64,000 bases of DNA from Alviniconcha marisindica (GCA_018857735.1 JABMCL010000272.1:57501-121500); one strand, 5' to 3'; shown: positions 35,033 to 46,832, numbered from the stretch's first letter. Made by a program: numbers and translations. The notes: a model not told the origin generated them from the sequence alone.

Positions 35033-38000
35033 ATGTTGCGTGGGAAGGCTGCTCTGATTCGCAACATGAAGGCGCGTGGTACATGGGAAGGTCAGGCGTG
35101 CGCATACAGCCACCGAGCCTGCAATCAGACTCGACTGGAAGGCTATGAGTTTTGCCTCAGGCATATTCTGGAAGATAAGAACAGTCCTTACAAGCAGTGC
35201 AGCTACACGGCACCCAAGACTAACAGGAGATGCACAAATGCAGCACCCAAATCTGACCGCACAGATCGCAAAGAAGGGTAACACTAACAGGCTGGCTGTT
35301 TTCTCTGTATATATAAGTGTGTGTCACTCAGCTAAGTGTGTATACATCATTACATGTATGTGTAAGTGTGTGTGTGTGTGTGTCCTTTAGCTCACTGTGT
35401 ATAATGTGTGTGTATGTGTGACTCAACTCACTGTATATGTGTAAGTGTGTGTGTGATTCAGCTCACTGTGTATACATCTCAACTCATTGTGTACATACAT
35501 GTGTGTGTGTGTGTGTTGTTACTCAACTCACTCTGTATACATGTGTAAGTCAGTGTATGTGTGTGTGTGTGTGTGTGACTCAACTCACTGTGTATACATA
35601 CATGTGTGTGTGTGGCTCAACTCTCTGTGTCACGTGTGTGTGTAAGTGTGTATGTATCATTGTATGTGACTGTATATGACTTAGTGCCAAAAGGTGTGCA
35701 AGAAAAGAGGACAGAGGTACTAGAAAATAAAGTTGACAGGATGTGAGTGAGTAATGCATTTTTTGAATGAACACATGTGAAGTCATCCACCAGTGAAGGG
35801 AGAAGGCAGTGCTGCTCTTCGTTCCTGAGAAATTTGACTTTCACTGTTTCAGTGTGATTTGTGACAAGATGTTGAACATTACACATTACAACAAGCCCAC
35901 CTCACTGTGCTGCTAATCATGCAGTTAACTGCGAAAACCCAACTGATCTTACAAGATGTGATCCACATGAGTATTACCAAGTGAACTGTTGTTGTTCTGT
36001 GTTACACAGAACAGCATGCTACGCATAGTTCGTTGCAATAGATAATGTTCAACATACAGCCAATCTTGAACATTTTTAAATGAATAAAAAGCAACACATT
36101 TTGAAACATAAACAGTTATTCTTTAATAGAACAATATGTGACAAGGAAGATTTGGTGATTTTTTTCCCCTCAAATTTAAGCTTTCTTGACATATAATATA
36201 CAGCAAATGATGTAAGAAATATGTCGTACATTACTATTTCAACAAGATGTACAATGCTGTTTGTTTCTTGATCAAAATGATAAATCAGTAACTTTTTATT
36301 ACTGTAAAGTAAAAGACCATAACTATTTCCATGTGAACAGTTTTTGCTGCATTAATTTTGTTGTAGTGGATAACATAATGTTAATAGACAAATGGTACTT
36401 TGTTTTTCATAACAAAATAAGTAATATTTATTATTTAACAAACAAGTAAGTGTTTTGTAGAGAAAATGGAGCAATTAAGAATGAGTGCAACTTTTGCTGC
36501 TTTTGGGTGTCACAGGAAAACACACACGCAACCTGTCATCCATGCGTTTCTTGGTCATGTTGACTTGGGTGCCTAGGACAAAAATAGTTGAACAGTTAAC
36601 TTAAAAGTGAAAGAATTAATAATAATAAATATAAAAAATCATAATAAATATTACTAAAAAATCACAGCCAAAGAATAATGCTATTAAGATCGGCACCTTA
36701 CATTTTTAGAACTCTGGAAGGCAGACAGGTATGGTCACTATGATTATGTCGAACGTTATTATTTCCACAGCTCGTGTTGTAATCATAATGTTAAACACCT
36801 AACTTGACGACTTTAACCTGTGTAAATTTGAATTGTCTACCAGTGTCACATCATAATCGTATGATTTGTTTGAAGATGTAGCTTGTAAACAAAAAGGACT
36901 GTGTTAAGTGCAAGCAAAAAATGTAAAGAGTATGATCAGAATGTACTGTTTATAAGTTATAACCAATCTGCAGTCACACATTATGATTTCAACACCACCC
37001 ATGTTGTAAGAAACTCGGTGAAAACAAATTTACGAAAGCATCTGAACAAACTTTTAGATCGACAGCAACAAAAACTCGCTCTGTATGCTAACATTCCGAT
37101 ACTTTTAAAAGATTCGGCATATACCAATATAATATATTGTATAACGGAAGATTTGACTAAATCTCTGATGAACGTTTAAATAAAGTTGAACGTTACGGTC
37201 TTCAAAATATTACCACACACCTTGGCATATCAGAAGTCTCTTCCATGCAGCCATGTGCTAAAAGCAAATGACCCGGATGTGTAACATGGCTAACTGGAAG
37301 TAGTGCAAAAGCGTGAAAACTTATTTTTTTCCTTTTGCTTGTTTAATCTAATACTTTGTTGAACGTTATTTATTGCAACAATTTTATGAAGAATGGCAAA
37401 ATATATTTTAAAAACTACCCAGACATTTGGCAGTAAAATAAAACATTGGCGCCTGAAGCAGTGACGTACCACAGTGACTGGAGTAAAGTTTCGACGAAAG
37501 AGAAAGTCGTTCTTCACCAGATTGTCTGCGATGCTGGTCATGAAACATTTCAACACACATAATGTTCGACCGAGGGATATTTCAGAGCCTCTAACTCCAA
37601 AAACAAAACTTAGTTATAATTGATTTTATATGCACTGTGTAAAGTGATATCTCCTCTGTGCAAATCGGTGACTTGATTCGTCATGTACGTGATTGAAAGC
37701 ACTCACCGTGAGCGTGTCCATTTTCAGGGTCGAATTTTGTGGCGCTTTTCACTTTCAAAAAATAATATTTCTCCAGCTGCTCCAGATTTGGAGCTCATAT
37801 TGTTTCCACTGTGATACTGACCAATTATGAATGCACACACAAAGCAACAACAAGACAAACTGTTTGAAACAGATTTTATTGACAGTCAAAAATCCGACCC
37901 CCCATTTGCGCACCTTTTGGCACTAAGTCATATATTTAAACAGTGATTTTGTATTTGTGTGTTTATTGTATTTTAATGATCATTCATTCATTGTTATTGT

Positions 38001-41000
38001 AACATGTGCGTGTTTGTACAGTGTGTGTTTTGTACAAGTTTTTGAATTGAAATAAATAATAGTTACAAGTGTGATTAACAATAACATACAGTATGTTCAT
38101 GTTAGTAATACTAATAGTATGCATGTTTATGTGTATCTCTTGTAAGCTTTGCCTTCAGCATAATGATTGCAAAAAACAAAAGAAGAGACTGATCTTTTAA
38201 TTTTAAAGACTGATGAAAACTGCAAGAGAAGCTGTAGAAAAGCATCTATAGAGAAAAGAACAATGTTGGAAGCAAAGTACTTGCAGACAGAAGAGTGGAT
38301 GGGCCATTTTGTTTTGCAGCAGGTTTTGCATGGAGCACGCAAAGCGGACAATGATTGCCCGTCAGCACGCCAGTCGGAAACGCCGCCCCAGGGAGTCTGC
38401 AGAGTCCTTGTTGGAGGAGCTTGCCACATCCAACGCCACAGCTTCTGATACGTCAGCGGACACAAAGCGACTACGTCGGCTGGTCGACAGCATTGCCAGC
38501 AAAGCACTTGGTGAATGGGGCTTCCTTTTGTAATGCTTTGCCAACTGTGACTTGGATTGCTCTTTTAGCCAGTTTTGATACTTACGTCAGCTGACACAAA
38601 CTTGACAAGGTGCTGGTCTGTATGTTGATTGATTGATAGCTGAGCCAGCAAAGCACTTGGTGATTTGGTCTTTGTTGAATTCTTTGGTGTTAAGAGTTTG
38701 GATCACTCTCACTCCTAGCAGCTTAGTTCAGTTCAAGATGGTATCTGTGTGCTAGAAAAGCCCATCTATATATGCTCCACCCCATCTCTCAGAAGTCTCC
38801 CCACCACTGCCTTTGTTGCTACTCCTAGCAGATTTTGATAAATCAGCTGATACAAAATACTCATGCTAGTTGGTTGACAGCATAGCCAGTGAAGCACTTG
38901 ATCTGTTGATGAGTTGATTTTGACTGAATTCTTTGCTGACTGAGATCTTGGACCATTCTCAGGTGAAAATGTTCAACTCTGCCAGTGCAGATTTGGAATC
39001 ATTTTCATTGTCTGAACTACAGTGGGCATGGTTTTTCGTGAAAACTAAATGAAATATTCAGATCTTTTTAGATGTTTTTCATTTTAGTCAGCAAACTTGA
39101 ACAACAACAACAAAATCCTGTTAATTTGTTCTGTGTGTTCGTTTTTACGGTTTTTTTTGGTGATATTTCTCATATGGTGTATATATGTGTATTCCGGGGT
39201 TGTTTCAGAATATGGCAGTTCCAGTGACTCTGACACGGAGACACCTTCAGTGGACCAGGCCTGGCGAAGAGATAATGACAGTGACGCTGAAAGTATTGAC
39301 AGTGACCAAGAGGATCCGCTCAAGTGAGGACCTGGTTTTCTGGCTGTATTTCTGTGATACCGTAAAGATATTTTAAAATTGAAGAAGTGTGTGTGTCGTA
39401 TGATCTGGCGCTGGGCTGGACCCATTGAATCTGTTGTCCTGAAGCTTGGTGCGAAGATTCCTTGCGACACATGGGTCATAATTATGTGGCTGCAGTGAGA
39501 GTAACACCTCTTTCGCTAAGTGACACAATGATGCTCAAAATTGTTGGAAGTTAAAGAATGAGTCTCTGTGTGTGAAATACACGAACGAGTCTGGGTGAAG
39601 TAGAGGAACAAGTCTGTCGGGGTGAAGTAGAGGAACACGTCTGTCTGGGTGGAGTAGAGGAACAAGTCTGTCTGGGTCAAGTAAAGGAACAAGTAGAGGA
39701 ACAAGTCTGTCTAGGTGGAGTAGAGGAACAAGTCTGTCTGGGTGAAGTAGAGGAACAAGTCTGTCTGGGTGGAGTAGAGGAACAAGTCTGGCTGGGTGAA
39801 GTAGAGGAACAAGTCTGTCTTGGGTGGAGTAGAGGAACAAGTCTGTCTGGGTGAAGTAGAGGAACAAGTCTGTCTGGGTGGAGTAGAGGAACAAGTATGT
39901 CTTGGGTGGAGTAGAGGAACAAGTTTGTCTTGGGTGAAGTAGAGGAACAAGCCTGTCTGGGTGAAGTAGAGGAACAAGTCTGTCTGGGTGGAGTAGAGGA
40001 ACAAGTCTGTCTTGGGTGGAGTGAACAATGAGTGTCTGTTTATGCTGTGTTTCTAGGCATGCTGGCGTGTACAGCCAGGAGGAGGCTGCTCTGCTGCTGC
40101 GGGACAAGCTGATCCGCCTGCAGTCGCTGTACATCGAACAGTTCAAGCGGCTGCAGCACGTGCTGAAGGAGAAGAGGCGCAAGTTCCTGCACACCTACAA
40201 ACAGGAACGGGAAATGCTGGGTGAGGCCGTTGTCGTCAGCGTGTTAATGACCTTCCCCTTCCTCTCCCACAAAAACCCTCTCTGCACTCACTCAAGTCAA
40301 ACCTCAAAACGTTTCTTTTCCCAAAGCTATAGACCCGCCATGTTTTCTGTTCCGTGCTGCTGACTTTATATCCGTCTTGAAGAATCTGTTTGCTGCTTGT
40401 TTTAAATTGTGTGTAAATTTAAGTTTTGTATAATTGGCAGGTGCCTGTATGTGATTGTGTGTGTGTGCTTAGTATAGTCTGTCTATAGGCTGACTCCTGC
40501 TCATTCGTTAGGCTTGTTTAATGCTGAATTTTCTCTGGAGAGGTTCTGGCAGAAGCCAAGATCCCAGTGGTAGACGGGGCATCTACCTGACACTACTCTG
40601 TCACCGTTGCATTCAGATGGGCAGCTGTTTGAGCCATTTTAATTTGGTGAGGGCCAGTCACAAGACGGTGTCCATACACCACAATTTTAGACAAGAAAGG
40701 AGAAGTGAAGCAGAATAGAACAGGCGTCTGTCCACTTCCAGTCCAGGTCTTACCACTGAACCAAAGTAGCTTCCCCCCGCATCCCCACTGTTATTGGCAA
40801 AGGACTGGAAATGTGTTAGTGTAAACAAAAGTATTTTCAATGTCTTTTGGGTGAAGAAATGTGTCCATGTTTGGATGTATTGTGGTGTAGGTAGTGGTAA
40901 GTTAACCTGTGTGGTAACATAGGCAAAAGACCAGCCATTTACCTGTGTGAATGAAAGCATATTTATATATATATATTTCAGTTTATTACTTTCTGAAGGT

Positions 41001-44000
41001 GTTTTCTTTTGCACAGAGTTTCATGCAAGCTCTCCCCATTGAGCAAACTTGAAACAGGCAGGCACTCACCATTGTGCTGCAGAGTTGCATGTTAGATGAA
41101 CAACAAGGTACTTTCTACCAAACTACCAGGAAACCCAAGCTGCTTTTTGCTGTGGGTGTTTGCGCCTGATTTCTCCTGGCTGTGACACAGGAGTATATAT
41201 GTTAAATAGGCTGGATGAAGATGACTGTGGTTTACTGTAAAACAAAGAGAAGACAACTGTGAGGATGGCTCTTGGTGGTACCTGGTCTTGTCTGTGTTAA
41301 CCTATTCACTGCCCCAGCCTGTAAATCTCTGGGCTAAAAGGTGCTCACACACACACATCTCCCCAAGCAGCATATTTTCCAGTCCTGTAACATATTTACT
41401 TTGCGATACTGTGCTTTTTGATGGAAATCCTTTCACATGCTAATGCAGAGAGAAAAAGAAAAGGCTTGATGAGTTCAAATTTCGCACTGTTATTGGCTTT
41501 CAAGTGACAGCATGGCAGTGAAAGGGTCATGTAATGTAATATTAAACAGTGTACGGCACTTACACCTAACATGAACCCAAAGTGCACAATACATCTTGGT
41601 GCATTCTGTGTACGCCGTACAACCATGCACCATGTCACATCATGCAAAGCCACGTACATAAGGTGCATGCATATTTAGCTGTAACCTGCCACTTGCACTT
41701 TTGGCAGAATGACCAGGGTCTTTTACGTGCTTCTGCGGTAACACGGGGGTGGTATGTATACCAAAACAACACAGAAAGTTGACCCTGGAGGAGAAGATTC
41801 TCTGGCTACTCCTGCAAGGATTCGAACCCGCAACCTTTCGATCATGAGTCTGGTGCTCTAACCACTGAGCTATCCTCTCTCCCTCTCTAATATAATCTGT
41901 GCATTTTATTTGACAGTTAATTTAGCACGTCAGTATGTCATGATACCAAAGACAGAAACAAAACAACAACAAAACTGTTTCACTTTCAGGTCCAGTGCAT
42001 GCCTATAAGCAGGACATGAGCCAGCGTAAGAAGTACGACCGACTGAAGGCCATGAAACGATATCACAAATTCTTTGGCAAGGTCAGGTTTGGTATTTTAC
42101 TTCATTTTGTTTGTGGATGAAGTTATTTTGGAGGCAAGGGAAAGTGAACTGATAATTTTGTTTTGCTTGATTTGTTATGCCCGCTTAGTAAAGTCAAGGG
42201 TTTGGGGGGGGGGGGTGATATGTTGTCACATCTGTTTTTGTCTGGACAATATAAATGTGTCACCAAAATGATTGACACCAGCATCTAGCCAAAGGGAGAG
42301 GGGTATGTTGTCACATCTGTCTGTCAAACTTTTGTCAGGACAATCTTAATGTGTCACTAAAAATATGATTGACACCAGTGTTTAGCCAGTCAACACGTGC
42401 AGACCAGACACACTATCATTCCAATGTACCTCCAACAGTTTAGCCGGTCCAGATCTTCTGAGGGAATGATGAAAACGTGTGTATATATAGGAGCCGTGTA
42501 AGTTGTTCAACTCTTGGTCTTACATCTACCCATCACCACGTGGGACTGTATGCAAGCTTCATTGTTAACACAAGGGGGGGATTTTAATGTTTCTGCCGTC
42601 TGCAGGGAAGCGTGATCTGTTCACTTCAGTTAAGATGGTGTCTATGCGCTCAGAAAAGCCCATATGTACCCCACCCTGTCTCAGTTTCCCCAACTGTGCC
42701 TTTGAAACGGTTCCAGTGTTCGTCTGATTGACGATGGCCCTCTTTCGTCCTTTTAAGGAAAATCATATAGCGCTTCCTCTTTCCGTGCCTCTCTCCTCCA
42801 GGTGATCGATGGTGTGATGTCATTGGCTTTGTGTTCGCAGGTAGTGTCTCAAGCTTCTCAACATTTCAGATCTTCCAAGAAGCATGCCACTTGTGAGGGT
42901 TGCTTTGCCCACCATTGATGTCCTTGGCTTTGTGCCCGCAGGGAGTGTCTCAATCTCCTCAGTACTTCAGATCCTCTGAGAAGCAAGCCACTTGTGAGGG
43001 CTGCTTTGCCCGCCAGTCTATCTGCTTGGTCGTTCCTTTTCATTCCGGCATGTCCGGGGCAGTCCACCTACAGGAGTTTTTGAAGGTGGATGTCGACCAT
43101 CGACACATTCCATTCTAAGCATGTAAAGAAGTGTCATCAGCAGTTTTATCCTGCAGTGGCAGAGCATGGGGTCCCGGGGCACAGTATCTGGTTAGCTGCA
43201 GCTACCTACTCACTGAATCTGTTCACCCCTCAAAATCTACTTCCAGGAGGCGCTGCTTCATCAGAAGTGTAACAATCGTCGCATTGCTGTGGCTGAGGGA
43301 ATCAACCACCGCCCACCCACGTTCAACCGCTGCATTGCTCCCACCGATGATGGCCGCTGCAACAAGAGAGTTGTCCCTCTGTCCAAGTTCTGCATGGCGC
43401 GTATCCTTTTGCACAGGGCATACTTAGCAAGAACGTAGCGGTAAAATATGTCATCTGAAGCAAAAGGAGTCCTAGAGCACTTGTGTAGAATCAGCAAAGG
43501 TTTTTTTTTTAAGAGCACTTGATGAAACATCTTTTGTTTAAGACTGTACTTGGCTGCGTGTGTGTCAGTTATGGCACGCAAGTCCAGAGCTTTTAGACTT
43601 AAGATTCATGTTTTTTTTCTCCACACTTCGGAAACAATTGTTCTGGACATAGAATACAAACCTCACACTTGTTGTAATAAGCAAATCAACTTGGTTCCAA
43701 TCAACACAGTTCCACCCCGGTATGATCGATACAGGAATGTCAAATGCAAAGGGAGCATACCAGAAATGTTCCAGTACCCCCCCCCCCCCAAGTTTCCCCT
43801 TGGGTTGACCACTGCATGTAGATGTGCCTCCTTGACCAACCTCAGACATCCTGAAGGACCCCCATCAGGTGCTGTTTGAGTCATGCGGCTTTGGTAATGG
43901 TCAGTGTGGGGAGGCGGTGTTCAGTCTGGACAACTCCCCGCTTTGTCGACGGCACTATGCTGCAGCTGCTGCGCCCTCCTGCACTACCACTGCTTCACAG

Positions 44001-45132
44001 GTGGGTCAGTAAAAAGGGGGCTTCACTGGAGGGTTGGTAAGAGGGGGCTTCACTGGTGGATTGGTAAAAGAGGCTTGACTGGTGGGGTGGTAATAGGGGG
44101 CTTCACGGGTGGGTTCATAAGAAGGGGGCTTCACGGGTGGGGTGGTAAACGGGGCTTCATTGGTGGGGTGGTAATAGGGGGCTTCACAGGTGGGGTGGTA
44201 ATAGGGGGCTTCAGTGGGGGGGGGGGGGGGGGGGGGAGGGTTAGGGGTGGTAAAAGGGGGCTTCACACTCAGGTTGGTTGGTAAGGAGGGGCTTCTTGGG
44301 TGGGTTGGTAAAGGGGGGGCTTCACAGGTAGATTGGTAAAAAGGGGGCTTCACTTGTAGGTTGGTAAAAGGGGGCTTCACAGGTAGGTTGGTGAAAGGGG
44401 GCTTCTTGTGGTACGTGTTGGTGCATATTACTGTACAGAGGGTCACATGAAAAGATTGTTAGAATAGTGAGGGACAAGGTCACATTTTAAAACCAAATGA
44501 GGTGTTTTGTTGTATTGGTATGCTGGAGACGAGTGGCAGGTGGAAGTCGATTACAGTGAGGTTAACCTTTGTACTCCTTTTTCTGTCCCAATAGTATTAC
44601 AGTGAGGTTAACCTTTGTATTCCATTTTCTGTCACCATAGTGTTACAGTGAAGTTCATCTTTGTACTGTTTTCTGTCCCTGTGGTGTCAGTGAGGTTAAC
44701 CTTTGTACTTCTTTTTCTGTCCCCATAGCGTTACAGTGAGGTTAATCTTTGTACTGTTTTCTGTCCCTGTAGTGTCAGTGAGGTTAACCTTTGACTATAT
44801 TCCATTTTCAGACTGTAGACCCTGCCGAAGTCAAGATCGAACCTGAAGTGGACATCAAGGTGGATGACACGCCAAATGAGTCTTGCCAATCCACATCAGT
44901 CGGCCACAAGCCACCTTCAGCCAGTTTTCATGACAACAGCACTGGGTCCACATCACTGAGCAGAGACATGGGTGGAGCCAGCGAGTTCTCTGGCATGTCA
45001 GAAGACAGGTTGAATTCTGGGATGGGGAACTTGGACGGTCTGGACTTTGACATCAACATAGTGCCCGAGGACTTGATTCAGTTGGTGGGAGACAACCTGC
45101 TGGAGCCCGACGGCGACAGGGATAATTTTTAG
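35033..45132 (+). CDS. KANSL2: KAT8 regulatory NSL complex subunit 2
   Basis: Subunit of the non-specific-lethal complex, which uses the acetyltransferase KAT8/MOF on histone H4 at promoters. Exons: 35033-35277, 38320-38510, 39209-39323, 40057-40220, 41990-42081, 43247-43400, 43846-44000 and 44812-45132; phases agree, giving 478 aa (human 492). The first cysteine/histidine zinc module spans about 23-90 ([47 protein letters not shown]). A central acidic block [16 protein letters not shown] leads into a coiled coil, [21 protein letters not shown] second zinc module follows ([50 protein letters not shown]). The tail is acidic and disordered. The start at ATG 35033 follows an acceptor at 34997; the frame is open further 5', so an upstream start in an earlier exon is possible. 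Exon 2 has a CAGCAG tandem acceptor. Confidence 0.95.
35340..35660. repeat. (GT)n-rich cluster with repeated CTCAACTCACTGTGTATAC
   Basis: Seven or so irregular units of about 45 bp, combining a GT run with ACTCAACTCACTGTGTATAC, in KANSL2 intron 1. Confidence 0.85.
35673..37934. mobile_element. 2.26-kb element with 29-bp terminal inverted repeats in KANSL2 intron 1
   Basis: TATATGACTTAGTGCCAAAA then GGTGTGCAA at the left end (35673-35701) is matched in inverted orientation at 37906-37934, with one mismatch. The interior is clearly more AT-rich than the flanks. No transposase ORF is visible. On the minus strand there is a possible small spliced unit: ATGGACACGCTCACG followed by a donor (about 37721), an exon-like stretch near 37600-37469 reading [24 protein letters not shown] before GTACGT, and TTGTCCTAG|GCACCC near 36575, with AATAAA (minus) near 36430. 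Tc1/mariner-like TA duplication is possible because the ends are TA-rich. Confidence 0.6.
39584..40024. repeat. 27-bp minisatellite abutting a KANSL2 exon
   Basis: About 16 units of GTCTGTCTGGGTGAAGTAGA plus GGAACAA, with GAAGTAG/GGAGTAG alternation. It ends about 30 bases before the exon 4 acceptor at 40056. The 27-bp period leaves the minus strand open, creating a spurious 219-residue ORF. Confidence 0.95.
40610..40775 (-). mobile_element. tRNA-derived SINE, family 2
   Basis: The minus strand reads CTACTTTGGTTCAGTGGTAA (box A-like), then a degenerate box B, TTCTGCTTCACTTCTCCTTT, and ACACCGTCTTGTGACTGGCC. A second copy at 57975-58150 aligns along its whole length and has better polymerase III boxes. 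Confidence 0.75.
41301..41526. mobile_element. piggyBac-like MITE, second copy
   Basis: TTAA (41297-41300), then CCTATTCACTGCC; the right end is GGCAGTGAAAGGG followed by TCAT, a decayed TTAA. It is 226 bp and shares its terminal motif with the elements at 17769 and 54016. It lies in a KANSL2 intron next to a SINE. Confidence 0.75.
41585..41882 (-). mobile_element. tRNA-derived SINE, family 1, copy with tRNA-like head
   Basis: The minus strand from 41876 reads ATAGCTCAGTGGTTAGAGCA (box A), then GGTTGCGGGTTCGAATCCTT (box B), then the family body containing GTGCAAGTGGCAGGTTACAG and CTTTGCATGATGTGACATGG. It is not a functional tRNA gene: the 3' half runs straight into SINE body and no mature tRNA fold is completed. 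Located in a KANSL2 intron. Confidence 0.85.
44001..44412. repeat. ~26-bp G-rich minisatellite after a KANSL2 exon
   Basis: About 15 irregular units of GGGGGCTTCACTGGTGGGTT plus GGTAAAA start at the donor of the exon ending at 44000. The donor GTGGGTCAGTAAAAAGGGGG is itself the first unit. A 20-base G run lies at 44216-44236. The G-triplets suggest quadruplex potential in the pre-mRNA, which is inference. Confidence 0.93.
44575..44795. repeat. Tandem ~55-bp units carrying decoy 3' splice sites
   Basis: Four to five units of GTTACAGTGAGGTTAACCTT plus TGTACT and TTTTTCTGTCCCCATAG. Each holds a polypyrimidine tract and an AG, immediately upstream of the true acceptor of the last KANSL2 exon at 44811. 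Confidence 0.88.
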
Positions 45133-45674
45133 TGCCCAGCCTCACTTGATACAGTTGGTTAGAGGCGTCTTACTGTTACTTCTGGCAGGGCTCTTTTGTG
45201 CTGATTCTCTAAGGGCCATTTTACCAGTTTAGACCCACACCCAGTTTAACTCAGCCTGGCTAAGGCTTGGCGCGCATTGCTGCATTCTCACCTGTGATTT
45301 GGGCCACATTTGAATTGCAAGTTTAACATCATCATTGCTCCATACGCATCATCTGTTTGCCATACTTCTGGATGAGAAATGGTGGGGGAAAAATGCCTGA
45401 TGACATTAAGTGGAATGTTGGCTGCGCTTATCTCCACCCCAAAGCAGGGCCTAGCACAGCTTGCAGTCAAGTGTGAAAGGATTTTGAACCCAGTCTGGAG
45501 TTTTTGCCAGCATAGGCTCAGGTTGGAGACAACCTACCAAGGCTTCAGTCCTTTAAATCCTTTGTCGTGACTGGCTTGACTCGTAATGCAAATGTGCGTG
45601 GGTGGAATTTGTTATGTTTTCAAGGGAGAAATGTCTACTCTTGATCACCAGCGTTGAGTGGGAGAAGTGTATTC

Positions 45675-45680
45675 AATAAA
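45675..45680 (+). promoter_or_regulatory. AATAAA polyadenylation signal of KANSL2
   Basis: A canonical AATAAA about 540 bp after the KANSL2 stop, followed by T/GT-rich sequence (45710-45735). The 3' UTR length is plausible. Confidence 0.75.
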
Positions 45681-45743
45681 CAAATGAAAAAAGTACTTGT
45701 ATGAATGACAAAATTGTCATGTGCAAACTGTTTTTGTCTAAGT

Positions 45744-45749
45744 TTTATT
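45744..45749 (-). promoter_or_regulatory. Candidate AATAAA polyadenylation signal of HAT1
   Basis: TTTATT on the plus strand, about 1.07 kb beyond the HAT1 stop. With the KANSL2 signal at 45675 the two convergent transcripts would end almost at the same place or overlap slightly. Confidence 0.5.
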
Positions 45750-46479
45750 TGCGATGACACCTTGATAAACAGTCACACATCCGCATTCACAAATATCAAA
45801 AAATAAATAAGATACACCTCACATTACAACAGACCGATGGTCAAACTGATGGTCAGAAATGCAACGGCCAGTCTTGCAACAGTCAAGACCCTCTTTTCAC
45901 TTTATGGTAGCTGATTACTACCATGTCTTCAGTGATGTGTCTGAACAGCGACAGAGAACAACCAACTTGGAAAGGGTGAACGAAGTTTTTCCCTAACACT
46001 ATGCCAGTTTTACTGATATTGTACACACAGAAAATGTGCTGCTCAGGAGGGATCCCTGTGAAGCTTACTACTACTTAAGTACTATTACTACTACTTAAGT
46101 ACTAAAGCATTAGTCACATACTGCAGCTACAGTCTCGTTCAGCTTTGCAGTAATAATACTCAGTCTTACAGTAACAGTCTTACAGTTCCATCATTCTTTC
46201 AAATCAAGTTCGGTTTCGTAACACCCAAGATCACCAGCTACTTTCTTCATGCACTCTATGCACACCTCGAATGCTAACAAACTCTCGCCACACCACAGGA
46301 AAGTTCCTAGTTGTCAATTCAGAAGTCATCAGACGCACAACTGCTATACTTGTAAGCCGATGATCTGTCCAGGCATTGTTTAATCAAATACAGAAAGCCA
46401 GCAGCAAGTCGGTTCAGCATGTTGACTTTTCAACAGCAGAGGAAGCATCCCAGAAAGCCGTTTCCCTCCCGAGCAACAG

Positions 46480-46668
46480 GTGCCCAACATGCCAAGCAAC
46501 AGGTACTTGAAATTCTTTCTTGTGCCCACAGGCAGCAACAAGCACATCTATGACATGCCAGCAGGTTATGGGGAGTTCTTCAAAACGTTTGTGACACTGA
46601 AAGTCCACACCCAGTCCATCAATGATGCACCTGCCAATCCTGACGAGTACCAGGAGCAGATGCACTGA
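46480..46668 (+). other. Unassigned exon-like ORF between KANSL2 and HAT1
   Basis: A plus-strand open frame ends in TGA at 46666. TTTCTTGTGCCCACAG just upstream (46517-46532) looks like a splice acceptor. The following 45 residues (SNKHIYDMPAGYGEFFKTF, then VTLKVHTQSINDAPANPDEY) have a balanced, G/C-ending codon pattern unlike the surrounding AT-rich DNA. I do not recognise the family and find no partner exon upstream. It could be the last exon of an unknown gene, a stray duplicated exon, or chance sequence in the HAT1 3' UTR (it is antisense to it). Confidence 0.3.
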
Positions 46669-46832
46669 AAAGTTTCAACGAGTCTTCTGACAGCAGGGGC
46701 CACTGAGCTCCATGCGATGGTTCCTCTCTCTACGAGGCAGGTACCAGGAGCCGATGCACTGAAAAGCTTCAACGAGTGCTGACAGCAGGGGCCGCTGAGC
46801 TCCATGCGATGGTTCCTCTCTCTACGAGGCAG
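46648..46832. repeat. 93-bp tandem duplication including the HAT1 stop codon
   Basis: GTACCAGGAGCMGATGCACT through CCTCTCTCTACGAGGCAG occurs at 46648-46740 and again from 46741. The second copy overlaps the last two codons and stop of HAT1 (minus strand). Identity is about 95%, with a two-base deletion (TCTTCTG/TGCTG). The outer copy is in the 3' UTR. Confidence 0.9.

Noticed and set aside
39535..40194. 219-residue minus-strand ORF (RLVPLLHPD repeats)
   Set aside because: 27-bp minisatellite artefact, antisense to KANSL2 intron 3 and exon 4.
41812..41876. tRNA gene with good A and B boxes
   Set aside because: The sequence continues into a SINE body shared with four other loci and does not close a full tRNA cloverleaf, so it is a tRNA-derived SINE head.
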